From: a virus
Length of the DNA stretch: 64,000 nucleotides
Virus record (IMG/VR): IMGVR_UViG_3300020122_000665
Coordinates: 21,476-85,475 of that record
Direction: 5' to 3' (one strand)
The first letter of the stretch is position 1. Each line of letters starts with the position of its first letter. Below the pieces are notes generated by a model. It did not search any database. It was not told the origin of the DNA and saw only the letters and a program-made list of their open reading frames with translations. A program made the position numbers and the translations under genes. Of the stretch, positions 31,854 through 40,934 are shown one piece after another.

Positions 31854-32025
31854 CCGGCTCGCATCCCCACCGGCTCACTCGGAGCTCCTCGCGCTCTACA
31901 AGCAGGTTCGCTCCTACTGCCTCCGCGAGCGTCGCGAGGTGAGGTGCGATTCTCCGAAGATGGTGAAGGACTGGCGGGCGATCTGCGTGGCAGTAGGGGC
32001 GGAGAAAGCGACGGCGGGCCGATGA
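31843..32025 (+). CDS. 60-residue basic protein, unknown
   Basis: GTG start inside the end of the upstream gene, with agaaggtgc before it. MARSRLASPPAHSELLALYK then EVRCDSPKMVKDWRAICVAV. It overlaps the next gene by ATGA, supporting translation. Confidence 0.5.
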   Translation: MARSRLASPPAHSELLALYKQVRSYCLRERREVRCDSPKMVKDWRAICVAVGAEKATAGR

Positions 32026-32692
32026 CCGAGCACCCGATCCTCTTCAGCGGCGCGATGGTGCGCGCGCTGCTCGACGGCACCAAGACGCAGACGCGGAGGC
32101 TCGTCGATCATAAAGGCCTCACCAGGCCGGATAGCATCGCGCACATCGACGGCGCTCTCTGGTCCGCTCAACGATCGACGCAGGGGCCGGAGTTGATTCG
32201 TTGCCGATACGGCGTCGCCGGCGATCGGCTGTGGGTCAAGGAGACGTGGGCGGCCGGAGCGTGCGCCGACGGGCTCTCGCCTTCGCAGCTCGATCCGCAC
32301 TTCTGGAAGAACTACAACGGCGGCCTCTGGTATCCCGCCGACGATGCGAAGCCGCTTCACCCGGTGACGCCGCGCGGGAAGACGCGCGTCTCGATTCACA
32401 TGGTCCGGTGGGCCTCGCGCATCAGCCTCGACGTGGAGAGCATCCGCATCGAGCAGCTCGAGGACATCACCGAGGAGGACGCGCGCGCCGAGGGCGTGAA
32501 GCTGACGCCGTGCGCGCACCCGGATTGCGGCCACGGCGACGGGCGCTGCGCCGCCGACAGCTACCGCGGCGCCTACGCGCTGCTCTGGAACCAGATCAAC
32601 GGCGAGCGCGCAACGTGGGGGAGCCGCCCGTGGGTGTGGGTGATCTCCTTCCCGTCGCCGGGCGTTCCGAAATCAGCATGGAGGGGGAGCCG

Positions 32693-32696
<4 letters not shown>
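32022..32696 (+). CDS. ASCH-like phage protein
   Basis: 224 residues, ATGA-coupled. The N-terminal HPILFSGAMVRALLDGTKTQ followed by TRR is the diagnostic start of the phage ASCH-like/morphogenetic family. It also has GDRLWVKETWA, RVSIHMVRWASRISL and RIEQLEDITEEDARAEGV in order. ASCH domains are proposed to bind RNA. A small Cys/His cluster (CAHPDCGHGDGRC) precedes the C-terminus. It sits directly before RtcB, which fits an RNA-related role by context. Confidence 0.75.
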
Positions 32697-33895
<1,199 letters not shown>

Positions 33896-33900
33896 CGGCG

Positions 33901-34356
33901 ATGACGTTCCGCCAGTGGTTGGGCAAGGTGGGGCAGCCGGGGGCGATGAAGTCCTTCGCCCTCGAGTGGATCTTCGATCGAAGCCGGCCGCGCGCGGTGA
34001 AGTCTCTCTCCGAGATCGTCGACCACCTCACCGCGCGCGGGGCCAGCGAGGCGATCATCGCCGGCGCGCGCCAGGCGTGGGCAGCATGGGCAGACGACTG
34101 CGCCGCCACCGACGGCTTGATCATCTGCGACGAACTGGTCGGCCCATCGATGGGGCTGCGGATGCGCGCCATCGGTGAGCACGACCTCGCCTTCCTGACC
34201 GTGCCCGGCGGCGCGTCGGCCTGGTCTCCGTGTCGCCGTCCCAATCTGACGCCGCCGGCGCCGCGCGTGCCGCGGTTCGGCATCGTCGACGAGGCGCGCG
34301 CTCACGCCGCGATCGCCGCGTCGATGGTCGCGCGTCGGGTGAGGCGAGCGCGGTAG
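33901..34356 (+). CDS. 151-residue protein, unknown
   Basis: Begins MTFRQWLGKVGQPGAMKSFA, five bases after the rtcB stop. A helical N-terminal domain of about 70 residues is followed by a central DGLIICDELVGPSMGLRMRA segment and a basic C-terminus. No family is recognised. Confidence 0.55.
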   Translation: MTFRQWLGKVGQPGAMKSFALEWIFDRSRPRAVKSLSEIVDHLTARGASEAIIAGARQAWAAWADDCAATDGLIICDELVGPSMGLRMRAIGEHDLAFLTVPGGASAWSPCRRPNLTPPAPRVPRFGIVDEARAHAAIAASMVARRVRRAR

Positions 34357-34566
34357 ATGGGCTGGTCGAAACACGGCGATCCGATGCCGTCGCTGCGCGC
34401 CGCTCCGAAAGGGCCAGAGCATCACAGCGTCGTCGAGGCGCGCGAGATGGTGGTCGATCGCGCGCGCGGCCTTCTCAGCGCGCTCGATGCCGGGGGATTC
34501 TGCCTCTCCGAAGGCGAGGCGCTGCGCGACGCGCTCGCGATGTACGACCAGAAAAGGACTCCGTGA
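34357..34566 (+). CDS. 69-residue protein, unknown
   Basis: ATG immediately follows the upstream TAG. MGWSKHGDPMPSLRAAPKGP, then a helix EAREMVVDRARGLLSALDAG. Overlaps the next gene by GTGA. Confidence 0.5.
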   Translation: MGWSKHGDPMPSLRAAPKGPEHHSVVEAREMVVDRARGLLSALDAGGFCLSEGEALRDALAMYDQKRTP

Positions 34567-34877
34567 GCGTCTACCTCGACCCGATGATCGATTGGGGGAA
34601 GTGCATCGGCCGCGCCGGACCGGCGTGGTGCCACATGATGGCGGACACCATCGACGAACTGCACGCGATGGCCGATCGAATCGGGATGAAGCGCCGCTGG
34701 TTTCAGAACCACGCGAGCATGGCGCACTACGACCTCGGAACGCACGGAATGCGGGCGCGCGCCGTCGCTGCAGGAGCGATCGAGTGCGACCGGAACACCT
34801 TCGTCGGGCACATGCGACGACTTCGCACGGCCCCGCAGAGGAGAACCTTATGGGAGACTTCAACGACCAGCACATAG
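34563..34877 (+). CDS. DUF4031 protein
   Basis: 104 residues from GTG overlapping the upstream stop. WCHMMADTIDELHAMADRIG, then KRRWFQNHASMAHYDL and ARAVAAGAIECDR are the core of DUF4031, a small His/Asp-rich family common in phages and Actinobacteria. Function unestablished. The last 28 bases overlap the start of the S24-type gene. Confidence 0.75.
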   Translation: MSVYLDPMIDWGKCIGRAGPAWCHMMADTIDELHAMADRIGMKRRWFQNHASMAHYDLGTHGMRARAVAAGAIECDRNTFVGHMRRLRTAPQRRTLWETSTTST

Positions 34878-35155
34878 AGGCGCTCCGTCGCGGCGAGACG
34901 GTGAAACTGCGGCCGCACGGCAACTCGATGACGCCGAAGATCAAGAGCGGGCAGCTCTGCACGATCGCGCCCGTGCGCGCCGATGAGATCTCCGTCGGAG
35001 ACGCTGTGCTCGTGAAGGTCCACGGCAACCGCTACCTGCACCTCGTGAAGGCGATCCAGGGCCAGCGGGTGCAGATCGGAAACAACCACGGCCGAATCAA
35101 CGGATGGACGACGCTCGATCACGTCTATGGGCGGCTGGTGAGCGTCGAGCCGTAG
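34850..35155 (+). CDS. stand-alone S24/LexA-type peptidase domain protein
   Basis: 101 residues; start supported by gaggagaacctt. PHGNSMTPKIKSGQL contains the nucleophile Ser26; Lys67 in YLHLVKAIQG fits the general base; EISVGDAVLVKV is the conserved strand pair. This is the peptidase fold of LexA/CI/UmuD and signal peptidases, but without the DNA-binding domain. It lies three genes before the integrase. It might process another phage regulator in trans, such as the peptidase-less CI-like protein; this is inference. Confidence 0.7.
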   Translation: MGDFNDQHIEALRRGETVKLRPHGNSMTPKIKSGQLCTIAPVRADEISVGDAVLVKVHGNRYLHLVKAIQGQRVQIGNNHGRINGWTTLDHVYGRLVSVEP

Positions 35156-35503
35156 ATGGGCCTCCCCTGCTACCTCGACGCGCACGAGGTCGCCGAGCGG
35201 CTCAAGGTGAGCTACTCGTCGGCGCGGCGCGTGATGCAGCGGGTTGGCGAGGTGCGCGTTGGTTCGCTTGCGCGGGTATGTGAGGATGACCTAGTCTCCT
35301 ATCTCGCTTCATGCCGCGCCCCCGCAAAGGCCCACACATTTATCGCCGCAGCGACGGGCGCCCAGGCTGGTACGCCTACGTCGACCGCGACGACAAGAGC
35401 CACGCCCTGGACACCGAAGACGAGACGGAAGCAGCCCGCCGCCTCGCCGACCTTCTTCAGCGCCGAGGAGTTCGCGCAACGGGCGCGCGCGCGACGCCGC
35501 TGA
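35156..35503 (+). CDS. xis: excisionase-like HTH protein
   Basis: The first 50 residues (CYLDAHEVAERLKVSYSSAR, RVMQRVGEVRV, DDLVSYLASCR) are a MerR/excisionase-type winged helix. Beyond residue 52 the frame overlaps the integrase for 193 bases and becomes low complexity (Thr/Ala/Pro). The 3' end may therefore have no constraint of its own. ATG follows the upstream TAG directly. Position before int fits a recombination directionality factor. Confidence 0.55.
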   Translation: MGLPCYLDAHEVAERLKVSYSSARRVMQRVGEVRVGSLARVCEDDLVSYLASCRAPAKAHTFIAAATGAQAGTPTSTATTRATPWTPKTRRKQPAASPTFFSAEEFAQRARARRR

Positions 35504-36324
35504 GCATCGCCTTTGACACCTGCCACGCGCGCGCCGTCACGAACCACACCGAGAAGACCGCCTACGAGCTCTCGCTCAACCTCCGGCGCGTGCTCGCGTG
35601 GCTCGAGCGGCACGACCCGCCGACACTTCTCGCCGAAGATCTCACGAAGGCGATCGTCGAGGAGTACAAGGCGACGCGCGCGGCGACGGTGAGCGAGGCG
35701 AGGATCAACCGCGAGCTCGACTCCTGGCGCAAGGCGACGAAGGTCGCCGTCGAGAACGGCGCGCCCGCCGACCTGCTCGACCTCTTCGAGAAGATGCGCG
35801 AGCCGCGCCCCAAGCCTCACCAGCGGCGCCTATCGAAGCGCGAGCTCGCCTGCTTCTTCAAGCACGTCGACCCCCGCTACCGCGACATGCTGCGCACCGT
35901 GCTCGGATCGGGGATCCGCGACGAGGAGATGCGCCACCTCGAGATCGACGACCTCGTCGAGGAGCGCCGCGCGCGCTGGCTCACCGTGACGCCGAAGGAT
36001 GGGTGGTCCACGAAGAGCTACCACTACCGCAGGATCCCGATCACGGAGGCCACGCTGCGCGCCGCGCGCGCGTTCCTCGCGGCGAAGCCGCCGATGGACA
36101 AGCGATGGGTGTGGGAGGTCATCCAGCGCGCGTGCGCCGCCGCGGAGCTCGAGGCCTTCTCGATGCACGACCTGCGGAAGGCGTGGGCGACCGGCATGAT
36201 CGACGCCGGCAACTCGCTCCAGGCGGTCAGCCGGTGGCTCGGCCACCGCGACATCATCACGACGATGCGCTACCTCGGGATCACCGACGAGCGGATGCCG
36301 CCGGCTAGGCGGCTGCCGTGGTAG
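35311..36324 (+). CDS. int: tyrosine recombinase (phage integrase)
   Basis: 337 residues. An N-terminal arm-type DNA-binding domain (GPHIYRRSDGRPGWYAYVDR) and core-binding helices (about 65-165) precede the catalytic domain. Catalytic residues in order: Arg203 (GSGIRDEEM), Lys235 (WSTKSYHY), His286 and Arg289 (MHDLRKAW), His312 (LGHRD) and nucleophile Tyr321 (MRYLG). All are present, so it should be active. It integrates the phage into a host tRNA-Thr gene, judged from the attP-like tRNA fragment 125 bases downstream. Confidence 0.93.
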   Translation: MPRPRKGPHIYRRSDGRPGWYAYVDRDDKSHALDTEDETEAARRLADLLQRRGVRATGARATPLSIAFDTCHARAVTNHTEKTAYELSLNLRRVLAWLERHDPPTLLAEDLTKAIVEEYKATRAATVSEARINRELDSWRKATKVAVENGAPADLLDLFEKMREPRPKPHQRRLSKRELACFFKHVDPRYRDMLRTVLGSGIRDEEMRHLEIDDLVEERRARWLTVTPKDGWSTKSYHYRRIPITEATLRAARAFLAAKPPMDKRWVWEVIQRACAAAELEAFSMHDLRKAWATGMIDAGNSLQAVSRWLGHRDIITTMRYLGITDERMPPARRLPW

Positions 36325-36339
36325 TGCGCCAGCATTGCA

Positions 36340-36353
36340 TTCGCATATGCGAA
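36340..36353. repeat. 14-bp perfect palindrome after int
   Basis: ttcgcatatgcgaa, a perfect inverted repeat 16 bases after the int stop. It lies on the int side of the attP core and may be an IHF/Xis/regulator-type site or part of int transcription control. Role unproven. Confidence 0.55.
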
Positions 36354-36363
36354 CGCACGGCCC

Positions 36364-36385
36364 GGGGCGCAAACGGGGCGCAAAC
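36364..36385 (+). repeat. tandem 11-bp repeats, candidate integrase arm sites
   Basis: ggggcgcaaac occurs twice head to tail (36364-36374, 36375-36385). A third near-copy, gggccgcaaac, lies on the other side of the tRNA-like core at 36527-36537 in the same orientation. Repeats flanking a core are typical of arm-type sites bound by the N-terminal domain of tyrosine integrases. Confidence 0.6.
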
Positions 36386-36449
36386 GGTGGTGCCCCCGAG
36401 GAGCGCTGACGACGCCTTCGTCGGCAAAGCCCGCAGCCGCCATGAGACA

Positions 36450-36499
36450 GAGCGGTTTCGTAAACCGTAGGTCTCGGGTTCAAATCCCGACATCGGCTC
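36450..36499 (+). other. attP: attP core: 3' part of tRNA-Thr(CGU)
   Basis: From gagcggt to cggctc the sequence reads as the 3' two-thirds of a tRNA. The anticodon stem is gcggt/accgt around loop ttcgtaa (anticodon CGT, 36459-36461). A variable loop, a T arm tcggg-ttcaaat-cccga (36474-36490) and the 3' acceptor strand catcggc with discriminator t follow. The 5' acceptor strand and D arm are missing, so it is not a gene. It is the segment that restores the 3' end of the host tRNA-Thr after integration. Confidence 0.8.
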
Positions 36500-36713
36500 A
36501 ACTTTTCGATTCCAGGGTCGCATTCAGGGCCGCAAACAATCCGCAGGAGCACGCGGGATATGGCTCGCCGGCGCCCGGTTCCTCGTGGACCGCGCACATG
36601 GGCAGGTGCTGTCCATCGCGGCGGCAGGGGACGCAGACGCAGGGGCGCTCGACGTCGTCGGGCGCCGTCGAGGCGAGCGCGACGTAGACGTCGCCTACTC
36701 CCCGCGTTGCCAC
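36498..36713 (-). CDS. 71-residue cysteine-rich protein
   Basis: GTG start inside the end of the upstream gene. CVCVPCRRDGQHLPMCAVHE and CSCG give a compact Cys/His zinc site. It ends on the last bases of the tRNA-like core, so its 3' end would be changed by integration. Moderate support: Cys/His pattern and coupling, but no clear ribosome binding site. Confidence 0.45.
   Translation of the reverse strand: MATRGVGDVYVALASTAPDDVERPCVCVPCRRDGQHLPMCAVHEEPGAGEPYPACSCGLFAALNATLESKS
36527..36537 (+). repeat. third candidate arm-type site
   Basis: gggccgcaaac, one mismatch from the tandem repeats at 36364-36385 and in the same direction, 28 bases beyond the core. It would be the P' arm of attP. 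Confidence 0.5.
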
Positions 36714-37039
36714 TCGAGCCAGCCTTTCATCTTGTCGCGCTCCTCGTGGAGGAGCAGTTTACCGTAGCGCCGCGCCGCGCTCGCGTGACACAGCGGCGCC
36801 AGGTCGTCGGCCAGTTCCGGGCAGAGGTCGGCGACCATCCGGCGCGCGATGTCGCCCGCACGTGGATCGTCGAACGCGGGCCACGGCTGGAGCGCTCGGT
36901 CGGCGCGCATGAGCTTGCGCACGACGCGCTCGGCCCACAGCTCGCCGCGGCGCTCGGCGGCGCCGCCGAGCGCGCCGAAGAGGCGTCGGCGACACGCCGC
37001 GCACCTGCGCTCGCCGCAGTCGGGACAGAGAATGGACAC
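36695..37039 (-). CDS. 114-residue zinc-knuckle protein
   Basis: Starts at GTG: MSILCPDCGERRCAACRRRL with CPDC and CAAC forming one zinc site, then a helical domain (LWAERVVRKLMRADRALQPW ... DKMKGWLEWQRGE). Last or near-last gene of the leftward late operon. Function unknown. Confidence 0.6.
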   Translation of the reverse strand: MSILCPDCGERRCAACRRRLFGALGGAAERRGELWAERVVRKLMRADRALQPWPAFDDPRAGDIARRMVADLCPELADDLAPLCHASAARRYGKLLLHEERDKMKGWLEWQRGE

Positions 37040-37079
37040 TAGGGGGAGGATGGCGCGGACGGGCGCGCGAGGGAAGCGG

Positions 37080-37223
37080 CTAGCGCTTCGGCGGATCGGG
37101 TGTGCGGTCGGTGGTGTAGTCGCCAGGACGCGGCGAAGGAGCTGCGGGAGGGGAGAGGCGGCGGCGCGGGCGCGGTGGGACGCGGCGAGAGGAGATCGGT
37201 AGGAGCGGGCGGTCCTTCTTCAC
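37080..37223 (-). CDS. 47-residue Arg/Pro-rich peptide
   Basis: GTG overlapping the stop of the HExxE gene (gtga). The product MKKDRPLLPISSRRVPPRPR ... TDRTPDPPKR is basic and proline-rich. The overlap and the otherwise unexplained 180-base gap favour a real gene. Function unknown. Confidence 0.45.
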   Translation of the reverse strand: MKKDRPLLPISSRRVPPRPRRRLSPPAAPSPRPGDYTTDRTPDPPKR

Positions 37224-37936
37224 GGCGCGCCGCGCAGCGCGGCGACGTCGACGCCGTGCTTCACGAGGGCGCCTTGCGAGAACGCGAGCGCGGCGCGGTG
37301 ATCACCGAACACCGTCTTCGCGCTCGTCGTCGTGTCGTTGATGATGGTGTAGCCGCCGGGCGCGATGTCGCGCGGGTGCTTCAGCTGGCCGACCCAGTCG
37401 AACTTCGTCCCGGCCGGCGCGTCATCGTTGAAGGCCTCGGGGAGCAGGAAGTTGCTCACGGCGATCTGGATCGTGCTGCCGTCGGATCGGTGGAGCGTCT
37501 TGATGTAGCGGCCGCCCTGAACTCGGTCCACCACCTCGCGCGGCTCCTCGGTGCCGTCGCCGCGGTTGCTCCACAGGTCGCAGAAGGCGTCGCCCAGGCA
37601 CTCCATGAGCTCGTGCCCGAGCGCGCACGAGACGTCGTCGAGCGCCGCTCCCGGCTGCGCGAGGATGCGATCGACGAGCACGTGGATCGCCGGCGCGCCG
37701 CCCTCGACGGTGTGGAACGCGAGCGCCTGCAGCGGATCGTCGGCACGCGCGTCGCGCAGGTGGCAGGCGATCTCGCTCGCCGCGCCGATCGCCAGCACCA
37801 CCACCGCTGCCGGCGCCGCACTCCATGCGGGGCAGAAGTCGTCAACGAGCTGCGCGTGGTTCGCCTCGACCATGACGGCCAGATCGGCGTCGGTGATCTT
37901 GGCGGTCTCCCGCGCGCAGCCGAAGACGACGGGCAC
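37220..37936 (-). CDS. HExxE-motif phage protein (putative metallopeptidase-like)
   Basis: 238 residues from a GTG just after the upstream stop. The centre, SCALGHELMECLGDAFCDLW, carries HELME like the SHELxEMLxDP motif of a family often encoded near phage tail fibres. HExxE plus downstream Asp suggests a zinc site, but activity is not established to my knowledge. It could be a lysis or virion-associated hydrolase: it lies next to the holin-like gene and no other endolysin is seen. Confidence 0.6.
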   Translation of the reverse strand: MPVVFGCARETAKITDADLAVMVEANHAQLVDDFCPAWSAAPAAVVVLAIGAASEIACHLRDARADDPLQALAFHTVEGGAPAIHVLVDRILAQPGAALDDVSCALGHELMECLGDAFCDLWSNRGDGTEEPREVVDRVQGGRYIKTLHRSDGSTIQIAVSNFLLPEAFNDDAPAGTKFDWVGQLKHPRDIAPGGYTIINDTTTSAKTVFGDHRAALAFSQGALVKHGVDVAALRGAP

Positions 37937-37938
37937 GG

Positions 37939-38739
37939 CTACTTGATCCCGTGCGCGGCGAGGTAGACCTGGCCGCGGTCGAGCCACACGCGCGCCTCGG
38001 GGGTCATCGCGGTGTGCGGGGCGCTGAGCGACGCGACGACGGCCTCGACGCTGCAGATCGCGAAGTCGATGCCCTGCGACTCGAGCTTCACGAGCTCCCC
38101 CGACCAGTCGGCGGCGGTGCCGGTGATCGCCGTCTGCACCTCGGGGAGCACCGAAGCGACCGCCTTCGGGATCTCCCCGATGGCGCACGCGCCGATGTTG
38201 ATGCCGGCCACCTTCGCGGTGGACGCGTTGCAGTTGGCGCCGAGGAGCGCCGGGGCCGAGAGGGCGAGCAGCAGGATCGCTGCGGCGGACTTGACGGCGG
38301 CGCTCGCGCCGCTGAGCTTGCCGATCATCTTCTCGAGGATCGGCTTCACGATCGAGTAGCCGCCGGCGGCCACGAAGGCGACGATGAGGCCGTTGAGGAT
38401 CGATCGCAGGTCGACCTTGTGCGCGAGCATCGAGGTGGAGAGCGAGGCCGCCTCGGAACAGAAGAGCACGACGAGGCCCTTGCCGACCGGCCCGTTGACG
38501 CTCTCGCCGAGCTTGCCGTGGAGCTTCGGAGCCAGCCAGCGCACGAAGGCGACGAGGCCGACGAGCAGGATCCCGACGACGGCGATGTAGTCGTGGCTCT
38601 GCGCGGCGGAGATCAGCCAGTTCGCGACGGAGATGATGTGGTCGGCGCTCGACGGATCGGGCGCGGGCGCGGACTGGGCGAGGGCGAGGCAGGGCACGAG
38701 CAGGAACGCCGCGACGAGCGCGGCCACGAGATGGCGCAT
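37939..38739 (-). CDS. multi-pass membrane protein, holin candidate
   Basis: 266 residues. An N-terminal signal-like segment (MRHLVAALVAAFLLVPCLAL-AQ), then membrane helices near 50-72 (YIAVVGILLVGLVAFVRWL), 112-130 (ILNGLIVAFVAAGGYSIV) and 150-168 (AAAILLLALSAPALLGANC), and a soluble C-terminal 100 residues. Its place after the fibre genes suggests a holin or lysis regulator. It is longer than most holins, so this is tentative. Confidence 0.5.
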   Translation of the reverse strand: MRHLVAALVAAFLLVPCLALAQSAPAPDPSSADHIISVANWLISAAQSHDYIAVVGILLVGLVAFVRWLAPKLHGKLGESVNGPVGKGLVVLFCSEAASLSTSMLAHKVDLRSILNGLIVAFVAAGGYSIVKPILEKMIGKLSGASAAVKSAAAILLLALSAPALLGANCNASTAKVAGINIGACAIGEIPKAVASVLPEVQTAITGTAADWSGELVKLESQGIDFAICSVEAVVASLSAPHTAMTPEARVWLDRGQVYLAAHGIK

Positions 38740-38782
38740 CTTGAATCCTCCTGGTTGTGGGGAATGAAGCGACGCGGTGGGG

Positions 38783-39205
38783 CTACTGGCGGTGCGTGAG
38801 CACCCTCAACAGCGCATCGACCTTGCCGTTGAGGTTGTCGACCTTTCCGTTCGTGGTGTTGACCGCCTCTTCGACGCGTCGAAGGCGCGCGCGATCGTCG
38901 TCTTGCTGGCGGAGCTCGAGCGCGTGACCAGGCTCGGCGGCGTGCGCGGCGATCGCGGCTCTGACCTTCGCGTCGACGTCGCCCTGCGTGGCGAGGTCGC
39001 TGAGCTGCGACTTCTTCGCGAGGCTGTAGTAGACGCTCGCGCCGGCACCGCCGGCGCTGAGCAGCGCCGCGCAGATGAGGAGGAGCCGCCAGAACGAAGA
39101 GATCGGTTTCTCGACGCGCTCCGGGTCCTCGATGACGGTGCGGATCGATGGGGGACGAATCGGAGCGCCATTGCCAGCGCGCAGCTCTTCGGCGGCGTCG
39201 ACCAT
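38783..39205 (-). CDS. single-pass membrane coiled-coil protein (spanin/holin-like)
   Basis: 140 residues from ATG 39205 (gaggg upstream). One membrane helix near 38-60 (FWRLLLICAALLSAGGAGAS) is followed by a coiled coil (RRVEEAVNTTNGKVDNLNGK, ending VDALLRVLTHRQ). The topology fits an inner-membrane spanin or an XhlA-like lysis protein. No Rz1-like partner was identified. Confidence 0.55.
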   Translation of the reverse strand: MVDAAEELRAGNGAPIRPPSIRTVIEDPERVEKPISSFWRLLLICAALLSAGGAGASVYYSLAKKSQLSDLATQGDVDAKVRAAIAAHAAEPGHALELRQQDDDRARLRRVEEAVNTTNGKVDNLNGKVDALLRVLTHRQ

Positions 39206-39216
39206 TCTGTTGTCCC

Positions 39217-40932
39217 TCACGTGCCCGGGGTTGGAGTCGTCGAGAGCGTCGTGGTCGCCGGCGCCGTCGCCGCGACGTTGCCCGCCTGAGACCAGTGCCC
39301 GCCCGTGCCGTCGCCGCTGTCGTACGCGGAGAGGAGGTGCGCGTGGTCCGCCGGGTCGCGCAGCGCGAGATCGAAGTCGATTGCTCCGGCCGCCCCGTAG
39401 GGAAGCTGCTTGATCCACGCGTTCCAGATGTTGCGATTCGTCTCCGTCTGCCCCGAATAGAAGGGGTTGGTGGGACCGCTCGGCGTGAGCGTGACGAGGT
39501 AGACGTGGCGCGCGCCGTGCGCCTTGACCTGCGTGACGAGCTGGCCGAGCTTGCGTCGAGAGACGTCGAGCGTCTCGCTGCCGGTGCGGACGTTGTTGGT
39601 GCCGAGCGCGAGGACGACGTCGGTGCCGACGAAGTTGCAGCCCTCCGTCTTGTTGGGCGCGCCGCTCGCTTCGAGGAAGTCGTCGATCGTCGAGCCGGAG
39701 ACGGCACGGTTGTCGACGCTGATCCCGAGCTGCGATCCGACGGCGCGCCAGACCTGAACCGCGTAGTCGGCGTAGCCGCCGGCGCTCAGCGAGTCGCCGA
39801 GGACAACTACGCGGCGCGCCGACGTGAGGTATTCGATCGTCCACGTCGGAACGGAGAGATAGGTGTCGGCGAGCGCCGGCAGTGGATACGCCGTAGTCTG
39901 CGCGGCCGTCTTCGACCAGTGGGCACCGGCGATCGCAGCGCTAGAGAACGCGACCGCGCTCGCCGCGGGGATGCCGACAGCGACGAGGATCTTCCCGTCG
40001 CTGCCCCGCGTAATCGGAATCCACGGGGATAGGTAGTCGATCCCGGCGGCGGGGATGTTGAAGCTCGCGTGGTAGGCCGGCGCGCCGGCGAAGCCGAAGT
40101 TTCCGTCGTGCATGCCGACGGCGAGGTCACATCCGGTCGTCGCTGCGTTGTCCTGCCCTGAATCGAGCGAGGTGCCGCGCGTCGAGATGCGGATGCGGAC
40201 CTGCGTGACATCGGCAGGAACCGAATCGGCTTGAACGGTGAGCCACGGACCAAAGCTGCCGTTGAAGCTGGTGGCGAGGATGGAGCCCGTCTGCCCCGGC
40301 CGCGCCGGATTCGACCACGTCGCCAGACCGCCGACGGTCTGCAGAACCTGCCCGTCGGGAATCGAAGTGGGGTCGGGGGTGCGCTCGTTCGACCACGTTG
40401 CCAAGCTCGAGACGCGGCGGACGATCTGCCCGTCGATGCCGCCCGACGGCTGAGGACCAGGCGGCCCTTGTGCGAGCGGCAGCTGCGACGGCGGAACCGT
40501 GATCGACTGCCCAGGCTGCGAGAGCGAGGGCTGAATGACGAACGCCGATGCCGGAACGACGGTGACCTGATTTCCAGAGCCGTCGACGATGACGACATCG
40601 TATTGGTAGTAGCCGGGATAGGCGGTGAGCGTGTCGCCCGGGACGATCGGGAACTTGATCTTCCCGTTGGCGGAGTCGGTGATCGTTCCCTGTCGAGCGA
40701 CGACGGGAACCAAGTCCGACGGCAGGTGCCGGACGGTCAGCAGCGGCGTGTAGCCGGAGAGGCTGAATGGAGCGCCCGCGCTGTTGACCACCGCGACGTC
40801 GATCTCGCCGGTGTCGAATCGGGGGACCACGATCGGCTGCGACAGGACACGCGCCGTCGTCGGAGTCGAGCCGTCGGGGTAGACGCCCTGCAGCGCCCCG
40901 AGAATCGCGAGGAATGGGAGGAGAAATTGCAT
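39217..40932 (-). CDS. tail fibre/receptor-binding protein with SGNH esterase domain
   Basis: 571 residues. The hydrophobic start MQFLLPFLAILGALQGVYPD is followed by a BppU-like immunoglobulin domain (about 35-140; DTGEIDVAVVNSAGAPFSLS then GYYQYDVVIVDGSGNQVTV). A linker has two copies of LATWSN. A jelly-roll-like middle precedes a C-terminal SGNH hydrolase: block I VVLGDSLSAGG with nucleophile Ser381, Gly block, GTNN near 445 and late H-W (GGHWSQAGN). The enzyme probably removes acyl groups from surface polysaccharide during adsorption. Confidence 0.8.
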   Translation of the reverse strand: MQFLLPFLAILGALQGVYPDGSTPTTARVLSQPIVVPRFDTGEIDVAVVNSAGAPFSLSGYTPLLTVRHLPSDLVPVVARQGTITDSANGKIKFPIVPGDTLTAYPGYYQYDVVIVDGSGNQVTVVPASAFVIQPSLSQPGQSITVPPSQLPLAQGPPGPQPSGGIDGQIVRRVSSLATWSNERTPDPTSIPDGQVLQTVGGLATWSNPARPGQTGSILATSFNGSFGPWLTVQADSVPADVTQVRIRISTRGTSLDSGQDNAATTGCDLAVGMHDGNFGFAGAPAYHASFNIPAAGIDYLSPWIPITRGSDGKILVAVGIPAASAVAFSSAAIAGAHWSKTAAQTTAYPLPALADTYLSVPTWTIEYLTSARRVVVLGDSLSAGGYADYAVQVWRAVGSQLGISVDNRAVSGSTIDDFLEASGAPNKTEGCNFVGTDVVLALGTNNVRTGSETLDVSRRKLGQLVTQVKAHGARHVYLVTLTPSGPTNPFYSGQTETNRNIWNAWIKQLPYGAAGAIDFDLALRDPADHAHLLSAYDSGDGTGGHWSQAGNVAATAPATTTLSTTPTPGT

Positions 40933-40934
40933 TG

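Noticed and set aside
36441-36499. A complete tRNA gene at 36.45 kb
   Set aside because: The D arm and 5' acceptor strand cannot be found upstream; only the 3' portion is tRNA-like, as expected for attP.
36305-36523. Minus-strand frame containing MSGFEPETYGLRNRS
   Set aside because: This string is a known artefact of reading antisense to the T arm of a tRNA; here it lies on the attP tRNA fragment.
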